Source: Kitasatospora sp. SUK 42 (GTDB lineage Bacteria > Actinomycetota > Actinomycetes > Streptomycetales > Streptomycetaceae). Taken from it: a stretch of DNA of 64,000 bases. The stretch covers positions 421,127-485,126 of the forward strand of contig NZ_LFMD02000007.1 of the NCBI RefSeq assembly GCF_015776785.2, read 5' to 3'. The translations under genes were made by a program, and so were the position numbers. The notes under the pieces were generated by a model. It searched no databases. It was not told the origin of the DNA and saw only the letters and a program-made list of their open reading frames with translations. Shown here in pieces: positions 27,676-37,131 of the stretch (position 1 is the stretch's first letter; every line of letters starts with the position of its first letter).

Positions 27676-30612
27676 GTGGGCGGGTTGCGGTTCGCGGTGC
27701 TGGGGCCGGTGCGGGGGTGGCGGGACGGCGGCGAGCTCGCCCTCGGGTCACCGCAGCAGCGGAGCCTGCTGCTCTCGCTGCTGCTGAGGGCCAACCACCC
27801 CGTGTCGACCGGCCGGCTCGTCGACGACCTGTGGGGCGAGGAGCCGCCCGCCAGGTCGACCGCCGTGGTCCGGACGTACGTCCACCGCCTGCGCCGCGTC
27901 CTCGGGCCCGCCGCACTGGCCTCGGTCGGCGGCGGCTACCTGCTCGCCGTGGACCCCGGCGGGCTGGACACCCACCGCTGCGAGGAGCTCGTCGGCCAGG
28001 CGAAGGAGTTCCGCGGCGCCGGGGAGCACGCCCAGGCCGCGGCCACGCTCCGCTCGGTGCTGGCCCTCTGGCAGGGCGAGCCGATGTCCGGGCTCTCCGG
28101 CCCCTACGTCGAGCGGCAGCGCGGCGAGTGGACCGAACGCCGGGTGACCGTCCTGGAGTCGTGTCTGGAGGCCGAGGTCGAGGCCGGACCGTCCGGTGAG
28201 GTCGTCGCCGAACTGACCGCGGTCGCGGCCGAACACCCGCTCCGGGAACGGTTCTCCGAACTGCTGATGCTCGCCCTCTACCGGACCGGCCGGCAGTCCG
28301 AGGCCCTGAACGTGTACCGCGCGGCGGACCGGCGGCTGCGGGCGCAGCTCGGCGTCGCCGCCGGGCCCGGCCTGCGCGAGCTGCAGCGCCGGATCCTGAC
28401 CGCCGACCCCGCCCTCGTGGCGCCCGCGCCGCCCCGGCCGTTCACCGCCGCGGCCCGCCCGCCGTACCGGACACCGGTGCGCCCGACCCAGGTCCCGGCC
28501 GACCTCGCCGACTTCACCGGCCGCGAGGCGCAGACCGCGGCGCTGCGGACCGCCCTGCTCGCCCCCCGCACCGTGCCCGTGGCCACCGTGTCGGGCCTGG
28601 GCGGCGTGGGCAAGACGGCCCTGGCCGTCCATGTCGCGCACGGGCTGGCCGCCGACTTCCCCGACGGCCAGCTCTACCTCGACCTGCACGGGGCCGACGG
28701 CCGCCCGACCCGGCCGGAGGAGGCGCTGGGCGCCTTCCTCCGCTCCCTCGGTGTGCCGGCGGACGGGCTGGCCCCCGGGCTCGCCGAACGCTCCGCCCAG
28801 TTCCGCTCGCTGCTCTCCGGCCGACGCGTGCTGGTGGTCCTCGACAACGCCCGGGACGCCGAACAGATCAGGCCGCTGCTGCCCGGCAGGCCCGGCTGCG
28901 CCGTGCTCGTCACCAGCCGGGCGAGGCTCGGGTCGCTTCCCAACGCGCACGTCGTCGAGCTGCCCGCCTTCGCCCCGGAGGAGGCCCTCGGCCTGCTCGG
29001 CCAGGTGGTCGGCGGGCAGCGGCTGCGGGCCGAGGCGGACACGGCCAGGGAGCTCGTCCGGCTCTGCGGCCACCTCCCGCTGGCCGTGCGCATCCTCGCC
29101 GCCCGCCTCGCCTGCCGGCCGGGCTGGACCATGGCCCGGCTGCTCGACAAGCTGTCCGAGAACCGTCGCCGGCTGGACGTGCTGCGCACCGGGGACCTCG
29201 ACGTCGAATCGGCTTTCCGCTTCGGCTACGACCAGCTGACGCCCGAACAGGCCCGCGCCTTCCGGCTGTTGGCCGTGCCGGAGGTGCCCGATCTGTCGCC
29301 GGGCGCGGTCGCGGCGGTGCTCGGCCTGCCCGGGCACGAGGCCGAGGAACTGGCCGAGTCGCTGGTCGACTGCTCGATGCTGGAGACCACACCGCCGGAC
29401 CGCTACCGGTACCACGACCTGCTGCGCGCCTTCGCCCAACGGCTCGTCCCCGAGACGGAGGCGGAGGAGGACCGCCCGGCCGCCGTCCTCACCCGCCTGG
29501 CGCTCCTCCACCACGCCGAGACCGTCGCGGCCCTCGGCCCGTCCGCCACCCGTGCCGCCCTGCCCGGCACCGGTGCGCCGCACGCTCCCGACTCCCGCGC
29601 GGCGGCCCGCGGTCGCGCCGAGTACCAGGGGATCGGCGCGCTGGTCGGCCAGTACGCCGGGCTCCCCGAACCGACCCGGCTCGATCTGGTGGCCGAACTG
29701 CTGCTCGGATGCAGCCTGTTGTGCGAGACCGGCCAGGCCACCCGGCCGCTGGGGCACGCGGCGAAGGTCCTGCTCCAAGCCGCCCTCCGACTGGGCGACC
29801 GAACCGCCGAGGCCAGGGCCCGACTGGTGCTCGGACGGCTGCTGACCGAGGTCGGCTCCGAACCGGCGGCCCTCGCCGAGCTGCTCAGGTCCCGGGACCT
29901 GTGCGCCGCCCACGACCTGCCGGGGCCGCTGCTCGCTCTGGCCCACGCCTCCCTGGCCGCCCTGTTCGTCCAGGTCGGCCGGCCGGGCGACGCGGTCGAC
30001 GGCTTCACGGCGGCGATCTCGGTCTGGGAGCGGCTCGGCGACCGGCGCTCGGTCGCGGGTGAACTGCTCAACCTGGCGGGCGCGTTCACCGAACTCGGCC
30101 GGTTCGAGGCGGCGGTCCGCGTCGTCGACCAGTCCCTGCTGATCTGCCACCGGCTCGGCGACCACGGGCTCCAGGCGCTCGCGCTCGACTCGCTGGGGAC
30201 GATCGCCCACGATCGCGGCGAGTTCGAGCAGGCCCTGCGCCACCACCGCGACGCCCTCGCCCTGCTGCGGCCGGACGACCGGCGCCGGACGGGCCGTACA
30301 CTCCTGCGGCTCACCGAGTCGCTGCGCGCCGTCGGCCGCACCGACGAGGCGGTGGAGGCGGCCGACCGGGCGGTCGAGGTGCTGACGCTCGACGGCGACC
30401 GCCGGGGGCGGGGGCTGGCCCTGGCGGCGCTCGGCGACGCGCTCGCCGAGCGCGACCCCACCGAGGACGCGGCCCGGGCCTGCCGCTCCGAGGCCTACGA
30501 CATCCTGGCCGCCATCGGCTCCCCCGAAGCCGACCGGCTGCACGCCCTGATCGGCCCCGGCCGGCCCGCCGACCGGCCCCGTCGGCAGTGGCCGTCCTGG
30601 CTGCCCGCGTGA
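27676..30612 (+). CDS. SARP-family regulator (AfsR-like) with NB-ARC and TPR domains
   Basis: A 978-residue transcriptional activator of the AfsR/DnrI group. The order is an OmpR-like winged helix (about 1-90, LRFAVLGPVRGW, AVVRTYVHRLRRVLG), a BTAD domain (about 95-250), an NB-ARC ATPase (P-loop GLGGVGKTA, 307-315; VLVVLDNARD) and C-terminal TPRs (about 690-950). GGAGGGGG lies before the GTG at 27676; the frame to 27580 starts inside the terminator hairpin and is not used. SARPs usually activate antibiotic clusters. Its place after the RiPP operon suggests pathway control, but a global role as in AfsR is also possible. No TTA codon was seen. Confidence 0.9.
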   Translation: MGGLRFAVLGPVRGWRDGGELALGSPQQRSLLLSLLLRANHPVSTGRLVDDLWGEEPPARSTAVVRTYVHRLRRVLGPAALASVGGGYLLAVDPGGLDTHRCEELVGQAKEFRGAGEHAQAAATLRSVLALWQGEPMSGLSGPYVERQRGEWTERRVTVLESCLEAEVEAGPSGEVVAELTAVAAEHPLRERFSELLMLALYRTGRQSEALNVYRAADRRLRAQLGVAAGPGLRELQRRILTADPALVAPAPPRPFTAAARPPYRTPVRPTQVPADLADFTGREAQTAALRTALLAPRTVPVATVSGLGGVGKTALAVHVAHGLAADFPDGQLYLDLHGADGRPTRPEEALGAFLRSLGVPADGLAPGLAERSAQFRSLLSGRRVLVVLDNARDAEQIRPLLPGRPGCAVLVTSRARLGSLPNAHVVELPAFAPEEALGLLGQVVGGQRLRAEADTARELVRLCGHLPLAVRILAARLACRPGWTMARLLDKLSENRRRLDVLRTGDLDVESAFRFGYDQLTPEQARAFRLLAVPEVPDLSPGAVAAVLGLPGHEAEELAESLVDCSMLETTPPDRYRYHDLLRAFAQRLVPETEAEEDRPAAVLTRLALLHHAETVAALGPSATRAALPGTGAPHAPDSRAAARGRAEYQGIGALVGQYAGLPEPTRLDLVAELLLGCSLLCETGQATRPLGHAAKVLLQAALRLGDRTAEARARLVLGRLLTEVGSEPAALAELLRSRDLCAAHDLPGPLLALAHASLAALFVQVGRPGDAVDGFTAAISVWERLGDRRSVAGELLNLAGAFTELGRFEAAVRVVDQSLLICHRLGDHGLQALALDSLGTIAHDRGEFEQALRHHRDALALLRPDDRRRTGRTLLRLTESLRAVGRTDEAVEAADRAVEVLTLDGDRRGRGLALAALGDALAERDPTEDAARACRSEAYDILAAIGSPEADRLHALIGPGRPADRPRRQWPSWLPA

Positions 30613-30645
30613 CCCCGGGGTCCGTTCGGCCGCCGCTGCGACGGC

Positions 30646-32457
30646 TCAGGAGAACGTCCACACCTGGCCCTCCGCGTCCGAGCAGGCCGCCACCCTCACG
30701 AAGTAGCCGGGTCCGTCGGACGTCAGGCACTGCTTGGTGGCGTGGTTGACGACCTGGTAGCCGTCCGGATCCGGCACGAGGGACCAGACCTGGTTGTCGC
30801 GGTACGGCGGGCCCGTCCAGATCTGCACGATCCCGGTGGGCTCGTCCAGGTCCAGCACCCTGGTGAAGTTGGTGGCGCCGCTTTGCAGGAGGTAGTTCCC
30901 CTCGGAGACCTTCAACAGCCCCCACGTCTGCGCCATCGAGCCGTTGACGGGGTAGGTGGCGACCCGGTTGCCGTTCCTGTCCGCGGAGAGGTAGTCGTCC
31001 AGCACCGCGCCACGGCTGGTGATCTGCGCGCGGGTGGGCAGCTGCGGCTTCGGCTGAGGCTGCGGTGTGGGCTGCGGGGGCTGGGTCGGCGTCGCGGGCG
31101 CCGTCGGCGTGGCGGTTTCGCGGGGCGCGGGCTGGGCCGGAGGGGCGGCGGTCGGCGCGGGCGGGGCGGGGTTCTGGACGGCGGGGTTCTGGACGGCGGG
31201 AGGCGTGGCGGGAGTCTGCGCGGGCGCGACTGGGGCCGGGGCGGGCGCATCGGGCCGCACGGGCGCGGCGGAGGTCCGGCCGGCGACCGGCTCGGGCGTG
31301 GCACCGGGCGTGGGGCTCTCGCCCGCTCCCGGTCCGGCGGACGGCGTCGGAAGCGCCGCCGGGGCGGACTCCTGGGCGGCGAGCGGGCGGGCGACCTCCA
31401 CCGGCGGGGGCGCCCCGGGCCCCGCGCGATAGGTCGTCGGCTCGGCCACGACGACGACGGCGCCATCGGGCGCGTCGTCCCGGCCGGACCGGATCGCCAT
31501 CGCTCCGTCGGCCCCGACCACGCAGAGCATCGCCAGCACCGTCACGCCGACCAGTGCGCGCAGGCGGAGCCCGGCCCTCGGTGAGCGTCCGGCGACCGGC
31601 CGGGGCCGGACCGGGGCCCGCGGCGCCTCCCCCTCCGCCGAGGCGAGAGCGCCCCGCACCGCCGCGGCCATCGTCGCCGCGTCGGGCCAGCGCTCGCCGG
31701 GCTCCTTGGCCATCGCCCGCTCGACCAGCGCCCACACCGGCGCGGGCACGTCCTCGGGAAGCGGCGGCGCGGGCTCCGTCAGGTGCTTGAGGATCACCTC
31801 CAGGGCGGTCTCCCCGTCGAAGGGCAGCCTCCCGGCGAGGCACTCGTAGAGGACCACGCCGAGCGCGTAGAGGTCCGCCGAGGCGGTGACCGCGCCGGTG
31901 GAGGCCTGTTCCGGCGCCTGGTAGGCGGCGGTGCCGAGCACCATCCCCGGTACGGTCAGCCGGGCGTCGCAGCCGGGCCGGGCGATGCCGAAGTCCGCGA
32001 TCACCGTCCGGTCGCCGCGGACCATCAGGTTGGCCGGTTTGATGTCCCGGTGGACCACTCCGGACTCGTGAGCGGCCTCCAGCGCCTCCAGCACCTGGAG
32101 CGCCATCCGGAGGGTCTCCTCCACCGGCAGGGCCCCGCGGCGCTCCAGCACGGCGCTCAGCGGCTCCCCGTCGATCAGTTCCATGACCAGGTAGCCGACC
32201 GAGTGCCGCCCGTCCGCAGCGCCGTGCCCGTAGTCGTACACGCCGACGATGCCCGGGTGCCGCAGCTGCGCCATGACCCTGGCCTCGGCGTGGAAGCGCT
32301 CGGCGAAGCCCGACTCCTCCAGCAGGGCCGGCTTCACCACCTTGACCGCCACCCGGCGGCCCAGGACCTCGTCCTCCGCGAGCCACACGTCGCCCATCGA
32401 CCCGCCGCCCAGCCAGTCCACCAGCCGGTAGCGGTCGGCGAGCACGGTGCCACGCAT
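30646..32457 (-). CDS. Membrane Ser/Thr protein kinase with extracellular ricin-type domain
   Basis: A 603-residue eukaryotic-type kinase. Kinase domain about 10-270: GGGSMGDV loop, VAVKVV, HRDIKPANLM (136-145), DFGIA (155-159), APEQ. One membrane span at about 328-348 (VGVTVLAMLCVVGADG) is followed by a long Pro/Ala/Thr-rich spacer (about 360-465). The extracellular C-terminus (about 475-603) has QTWGLLKVSEGNYLLQ and DNQVWSLVPDPDGYQVVNH, the QxW repeats of a ricin B-type beta-trefoil. So it probably senses a carbohydrate or another surface ligand. AGGGGG precedes the start. The two Cys near the end (KQCLT, AACSD) could pair. It converges with the SARP gene. Confidence 0.9.
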   Translation of the reverse strand: MRGTVLADRYRLVDWLGGGSMGDVWLAEDEVLGRRVAVKVVKPALLEESGFAERFHAEARVMAQLRHPGIVGVYDYGHGAADGRHSVGYLVMELIDGEPLSAVLERRGALPVEETLRMALQVLEALEAAHESGVVHRDIKPANLMVRGDRTVIADFGIARPGCDARLTVPGMVLGTAAYQAPEQASTGAVTASADLYALGVVLYECLAGRLPFDGETALEVILKHLTEPAPPLPEDVPAPVWALVERAMAKEPGERWPDAATMAAAVRGALASAEGEAPRAPVRPRPVAGRSPRAGLRLRALVGVTVLAMLCVVGADGAMAIRSGRDDAPDGAVVVVAEPTTYRAGPGAPPPVEVARPLAAQESAPAALPTPSAGPGAGESPTPGATPEPVAGRTSAAPVRPDAPAPAPVAPAQTPATPPAVQNPAVQNPAPPAPTAAPPAQPAPRETATPTAPATPTQPPQPTPQPQPKPQLPTRAQITSRGAVLDDYLSADRNGNRVATYPVNGSMAQTWGLLKVSEGNYLLQSGATNFTRVLDLDEPTGIVQIWTGPPYRDNQVWSLVPDPDGYQVVNHATKQCLTSDGPGYFVRVAACSDAEGQVWTFS

Positions 32458-32741
32458 GGTTCCCCCTGAATCAGGCCCGAGGACCGGAGCGAATCCGGGA
32501 AGCGGCCCGGATTCCTGGGCGCGCCCTGGTCCGGGGCGCCCTCCGAGGATCATGACACCGGCAAATAACTACTGACTCGTCATCATATGAACCACGCCCG
32601 ACTCAAGCCATTCCCGCCCCGCCGTCTCCCCCGCCCCGCCCTCGGCCGCCGGCGAACGGCGGGCGAACGGCGCCGCCCGCCACGACAGCGGGAGGCGTGT
32701 CGCGGCGGGCGGTTCGTCGGCGTGGAGCGGCGATCCTCGCG

Positions 32742-33644
32742 CTAGTCGGTCGGGGCGAGTTCGGCGGCGAGCCGGCGCAGTTCGGGCCCGTAGTCGGGGT
32801 TGGCGAGGGCGGCGGCGAACTGGGCGCGCAGGTAGGCGGCGGGGTTGCCGGTGTCGTACCAGGTGCCGTCGATGACCTGGCCGTAGACGGCGCGGCGGGC
32901 GGCGTAGGCGTTGATGGCGTCGGTCAGGTAGACCTCGTCCTCGGGCTTCTCGTGCCAGCGGCGGGTGAGTTCACGCAGTTCGTCGACGATGCCGGGGGTG
33001 ATGACGTACCCGCCGATGGCGGCGTACGCGGAGGGCGCGTCGACCGGCTTGGGCTTCTCGACCAGGCCGGTGATCCGCAGCGAGCCGCCGCCGAGGTCCT
33101 CCTTCACCACCGGGACGCCGTAGCGGTAGGAGTCCTCGGGCGCCATCGGCATCAGTGCGAGTACCGGCGCGTTGGTCTGCTCGTACGCCCTGATCAGCTG
33201 CTGCGCGCGGGGCACCTCGGCGACGTACACGTCGTCCGGCCAGAGCACCAGGCAGGGCTCGTCGCCGAAGTGCCGGGCGGCGTTGAGCACCGGGGTGCCG
33301 TTGCCGTACGGGCCGTGCTGGTACAGGTAGCTGATGTGCCCCTTGCGGGACAGCTCCCCCACCTCCTCGACCGCGTCCGCGAAGGCCGTCTTGCCGTCCC
33401 GCCGCAGCTGCTCGACCAGCACCGGGTTGGGCCGGAAGTGCTCCTGGATCAGGCCCTTGTCGCCGTTGACGACGATGGTGATGTCGGTGATGCCGCTGTC
33501 GATCAGCTCACGGACGGTGTGCTCGATCACCGGCTTGTCGCCGACCGGCAGCATCTCCTTCGGGGTGGCCTTGGTCAGCGGCAGGAGGCGGGAGCCGAGC
33601 CCGGCGGCGGGGATGACGGCTCGGCGGATGGTCCTGGGGGCCAT
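32742..33644 (-). CDS. galU: UTP-glucose-1-phosphate uridylyltransferase
   Basis: Makes UDP-glucose from UTP and glucose-1-phosphate for polysaccharide synthesis. The 300-residue protein has the nucleotide-binding AVIPAAGLGSRLLPLTKATP near the N-terminus, then KEMLPVGDKPVIEH, LVLWPDDVY and GLVEKPKP, all family hallmarks. The ATG at 33644 is chosen over 33659 because GAGAGG lies seven bases before it. Single-gene unit. The 180 bp upstream of the kinase and the 193 bp upstream of galU contain only GC-rich spacer with short direct repeats. Confidence 0.95.
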   Translation of the reverse strand: MAPRTIRRAVIPAAGLGSRLLPLTKATPKEMLPVGDKPVIEHTVRELIDSGITDITIVVNGDKGLIQEHFRPNPVLVEQLRRDGKTAFADAVEEVGELSRKGHISYLYQHGPYGNGTPVLNAARHFGDEPCLVLWPDDVYVAEVPRAQQLIRAYEQTNAPVLALMPMAPEDSYRYGVPVVKEDLGGGSLRITGLVEKPKPVDAPSAYAAIGGYVITPGIVDELRELTRRWHEKPEDEVYLTDAINAYAARRAVYGQVIDGTWYDTGNPAAYLRAQFAAALANPDYGPELRRLAAELAPTD

Positions 33645-33837
33645 GTGATGCCCTCTCATCTCAGCGTTGCTGCGCCGCAGTTGGTCGGCACGGTGACGAC
33701 GCTACCAAGGTTCGCGGCGCGACCGACCGACGCGGCGGGTTGGACATTCTCCGTACGAAGAGCCTCCACCCGACGGACATCTCCGCACACCCGGACGCCG
33801 CCCCGCACCCGGACCGCACCCGGACCGCACCCTGCCC

Positions 33838-35331
33838 CTACGAGTGCACCGTCTCCCGCAGGGCCTCCGGCTCGGGCCGCTCCGCCGGACGCAGGGCCAG
33901 GGTGAGCACGGCCAGCCCGGCGAAGAGCAGCGCGGCGATCAGGCCGGTGACGTGCACCCCGGCCGTGAACGCCGCCCGCGCGGTGCGCAGCAGTTCGGCG
34001 CCCTGCGCGGCGGGCAGGTGCCGGGCGGCCTCGACCGCGCCCGCCAGCGAGTCGGAGCCGCCGCCCGTCCGGTCGCGGTAGACGGCGGCGGCCACCGTGC
34101 CGAGCAGCGCGAAGCCGAGCGTGCCGCCGAAGTAGTTTCCGGTCTCCGACATCGACGCCGCCGAGCCCGCCCGCTCCGGCGGCACCGAGCCGAGGACCAG
34201 CCCGGTGCCCAGGGCGAACAGCGGACCGGTGCCCAGCGCGAGCACCGTGATGCCGGTCATCACCAGCGGCAGCGAGCCCGCGCCGTCGGCTCCGACGCCG
34301 ACCAGCAGCAGGGCGCCGACCGCCGAGCAGGCCAGGCCGCCCGCGATAGCGGTGCCCGCCGCCATCCGGCGGGCCAGCCGGGGCGCGGCCATGGTGCCGG
34401 CCGCCACGCCCAGGCCCATCGGGGCGAACAGCACGGCGGAGGCGAACGGCGAGTGGCCCAGCACGCTCTGCAGGTACTGGGTCACCAGCAGGCCCGTCCC
34501 GGCCATCGCGACCCCGGCGAGCACCAGCGCGACCAGGACGGCCGTGAACAGGCGGCCGCGCAACAGCCGCAGATCCAGCAGCGGCTGCTCCATGCGCAGT
34601 TGGCGGCGGACGAACAGGTACCCGAGGCCGGTGCCGGCGAGCAGCGCGAGCACCGGGACCAGCGGCGCTCCCCCGACGGGCAGCTCCTTGACGCCGTACA
34701 GCACCAGCAGCACCGCCACCAGTGACAGCCCGACGCCGGCCGGGTCCAGCCGCCCGGCCGCCTCGCTGCGGAACTCCGGCAACAGGAAGGGCCCGGCGAG
34801 CAGCAGCACCGCCATCGCCGGGACGGCGGCCAGGAACACCGACCCCCACCAGAAGTGCTGGAGCAGGAACCCGGCCAGGACGGGCCCGAGCGCGCCTCCC
34901 GCGAACTGGCAGGTCGCCCAGACGGCGATGGCCTGCCCGCGCTGCTTCCCGTCCGGGAACATGGTGGTGATCAGCGCGAGCGTGGACGGCGCCAGCGTCG
35001 CGCCCGCGACGCCCAGCAGGGCCCGCGCCACGATCAGCATCAGCGGGTCCACGGCGAAGGCGGCGACCACCGACAGCACCGCGAAGGCGGCCGCTCCGGT
35101 CAGCAGCAGGCGTCGGCGGCCGATCCGGTCGCCGAGCGTGCCCATGGTGATCACCAGGCCCGCCACCATCAGCCCGTAGCTGTCGCTGATCCACAGCTGC
35201 TGGACGCCGCTCGCGCCGAGGTCCGCGCTCAGCCTCGGCAGGGCGAGCATCAGTGCCGTCAGGTCCATCGCGACCAGCAGCGTCGGCAGCGTCAGGAGGG
35301 CCAGTCCCAGCCGTGCCCGGTTGACTCGCAT
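33838..35331 (-). CDS. MFS drug-efflux transporter, 14-TM DHA2 type
   Basis: A 497-residue integral membrane protein of the major facilitator superfamily, QacA/SmvA-like. It shows LDRIGRRRLL-type motif A as GTLGDRIGRRRLLL after TM2, motif C-like GALGPVLAGFLLQ and about 14 hydrophobic segments; a Pro-Glu-rich tail ends the protein. Such pumps export cationic drugs or secondary metabolites by proton antiport. No TetR gene adjoins it; instead a YCII/ECF sigma pair is divergent across 194 bp, so regulation by that sigma factor is possible but unproven. Confidence 0.88.
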   Translation of the reverse strand: MRVNRARLGLALLTLPTLLVAMDLTALMLALPRLSADLGASGVQQLWISDSYGLMVAGLVITMGTLGDRIGRRRLLLTGAAAFAVLSVVAAFAVDPLMLIVARALLGVAGATLAPSTLALITTMFPDGKQRGQAIAVWATCQFAGGALGPVLAGFLLQHFWWGSVFLAAVPAMAVLLLAGPFLLPEFRSEAAGRLDPAGVGLSLVAVLLVLYGVKELPVGGAPLVPVLALLAGTGLGYLFVRRQLRMEQPLLDLRLLRGRLFTAVLVALVLAGVAMAGTGLLVTQYLQSVLGHSPFASAVLFAPMGLGVAAGTMAAPRLARRMAAGTAIAGGLACSAVGALLLVGVGADGAGSLPLVMTGITVLALGTGPLFALGTGLVLGSVPPERAGSAASMSETGNYFGGTLGFALLGTVAAAVYRDRTGGGSDSLAGAVEAARHLPAAQGAELLRTARAAFTAGVHVTGLIAALLFAGLAVLTLALRPAERPEPEALRETVHS

Positions 35332-35525
35332 CTCGGAAACTCCCTGTCTCGTCGAGCCTTGTACCGGGCGGTCGGAGCGGCCGGAGACTTCTTGACATCG
35401 GTGGCCGGTGTGACGGACGAGAACTCGTGGGAAATTGCTCGCGGAGGGACGTCAAGACGGCGCGGTCGGCTCCGACCGGAGGTCGAAGGGCCCCGCCGGG
35501 ACCCGCGCACGAGGAGGAGTACACG

Positions 35526-35897
35526 ATGAAGTTCCTGATCAGCCTGCACATCAACCCGGCCGTGCTGGACGCGCTGACGGACGAGGAGAAGGCCGCGATC
35601 GGCACCGGGCACGGCCGGTTCATCGAGGACCTGAAATCCTCCGGCGAGCTGATCATCACCCAGGCGCTGGTCGACCCGTCGCAGGCCGCCGTGGTGACGG
35701 TGCGCAACGGCCAGCCGGCCGTGACCGACGGCCCGTTCCTGGAGGCCAAGGAGTTCCTGGGCGGCTTCTACCTGATCGACTGCGAGGACCGGGAGCGGGC
35801 GATCGAGCTCGCGGCCCGGATCCCGGACGCCGCGATCGAGGGTCTGGGCGTCGAGGTGCGCCAGGTGATGTTCTCCGACGGACACTTGGACGCATGA
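35526..35897 (+). CDS. YCII-related DGPF protein
   Basis: A 123-residue soluble protein of the YCII/DGPF family, containing the name motif in AVTDGPFLEAKE and a C-terminal VEVRQVMF strand; dimeric alpha/beta ferredoxin-like fold expected. The ATG at 35526 has GAGGAGGAG upstream and fixes the start inside a longer frame. It is directly linked to an ECF sigma factor with a 4-bp ATGA overlap. This pairing defines the ECF42 group, where DGPF proteins are conserved partners or targets. Biochemical role unknown. Confidence 0.88.
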   Translation: MKFLISLHINPAVLDALTDEEKAAIGTGHGRFIEDLKSSGELIITQALVDPSQAAVVTVRNGQPAVTDGPFLEAKEFLGGFYLIDCEDRERAIELAARIPDAAIEGLGVEVRQVMFSDGHLDA

Positions 35898-37114
35898 CAG
35901 CGACAGCACCGGGCTTCGAGGACCTGCTGCGTGACCTCACGCCGCAGGTCCTCGGCACGTTGGTACGGCGGTACGGCCGGTTCGAGGGCTGCGAGGACGC
36001 CGTCCAGGAGGCCGTCCTCGCCGCCACCGTGCAGTGGCCCCGGGAGGGCGTGCCGGACAACCCGCGCGGCTGGCTGGCGACGGTCGCCTCCCGTCGGCTG
36101 GTCGACCAGATCCGCAGCGACCACGCCCGCCGGGAACGCGAGTCGGCCACGACGGCCGCCGAGGTGGTGCCCGAGGACGTCCCGGACACCGACGACACCC
36201 TGCTGCTGCTGTTCCTGTGCTGCCATCCGGCGCTGACAGCCGCCTCCCAGACCGCCCTCACCCTGCGTGCGGTGGGCGGCCTCACCACGGCCGAGATCGC
36301 CCGCGCCTTCCTGGTGCCGGAGGCCACCATGGCGGCCCGGATCAGCCGGGCCAAGCAGCGGATCCGGGCGGCCGGCAGCGCGTTCACCCTCCCCGAGGGC
36401 GCGGAGCGCGAGGAACGGCTGCGGGTCGTCCTGCACGTGCTCTACCTGATCTTCAACGAGGGCTACACGGCCTCCTCCGGCAGCGAGCTGGACCGGGCCG
36501 ACCTCGCCCGCGAGGCGATCCGGCTGGCCCGGACGGTGCACGCCCAGCTCCCCGAGGACGGCGAGGTGACCGGCCTGCTGGCGCTGATGCTGCTCACCCA
36601 CGCCCGCCGGGCGGCCCGGACCACCGCCTCGGGCGACCTGGTGCCGCTGGCCGAACAGGACCGCACGGCCTGGGACGGCGCGCTGCTCGCCGAGGGCACC
36701 AGGCTGGCCAGGACGGCGCTGGCCGGTCCCGCGCTGGGCCCGTACCAGCTACAGGCCGCCATCGCCGCCACGCACGCCGACGCCGCCACCGCCGAGGAGA
36801 CCGACTGGGCGCAGGTGCACGCCCTCTACCTGATCCTGGAGCGGATCGCGCCCAACCCGATGGTCACCCTCAACCGCGCCATCGCCCTCGCGGAGGTGGC
36901 CGGCCCGCGGGCCGGTCTCGACCTGCTCGCCCGCCTGGACGAGGACCAGCGGATGGCCGGGCACCACCGCCTGCTCTCCGTCCGCGCCCACCTGCTGGAG
37001 CGCACCGGCGACACCGCCGGGGCGTACGAGCACTACCGCCGTGCCACCAGGGCCACCGCGAGCCTCGCCGAGCAGCGCCACCTCCAGGCCCGCGCGGCCC
37101 GGCTGCGACCCTAG
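35894..37114 (+). CDS. ECF42-type RNA polymerase sigma factor
   Basis: A 406-residue extracytoplasmic-function sigma factor with a long C-terminal extension. Sigma region 2 lies around LGTLVRRYGRFEGCEDAVQE and region 4 around GGLTTAEIARAFLVPEATMA with ARISRAKQRI. The rest (about 175-406) is the TPR-like helical extension typical of ECF42 (DUF6596), e.g. VLYLIFNEGYTASSG and APNPMVTLNRAIALAE. ECF42 proteins work without a classical anti-sigma factor; the extension is needed for activity. It overlaps the YCII gene and is probably autoregulated. Often annotated as a SigJ-like factor. Confidence 0.9.
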   Translation: MTATAPGFEDLLRDLTPQVLGTLVRRYGRFEGCEDAVQEAVLAATVQWPREGVPDNPRGWLATVASRRLVDQIRSDHARRERESATTAAEVVPEDVPDTDDTLLLLFLCCHPALTAASQTALTLRAVGGLTTAEIARAFLVPEATMAARISRAKQRIRAAGSAFTLPEGAEREERLRVVLHVLYLIFNEGYTASSGSELDRADLAREAIRLARTVHAQLPEDGEVTGLLALMLLTHARRAARTTASGDLVPLAEQDRTAWDGALLAEGTRLARTALAGPALGPYQLQAAIAATHADAATAEETDWAQVHALYLILERIAPNPMVTLNRAIALAEVAGPRAGLDLLARLDEDQRMAGHHRLLSVRAHLLERTGDTAGAYEHYRRATRATASLAEQRHLQARAARLRP

Positions 37115-37131
37115 CCGTACGGATCGGGCCG

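Noticed and set aside
27748..30543. 931-codon minus-strand open frame opposite the SARP gene
   Set aside because: Composition is typical of antisense shadows in high-GC DNA, and the plus strand carries winged-helix, BTAD, NB-ARC and TPR domains.
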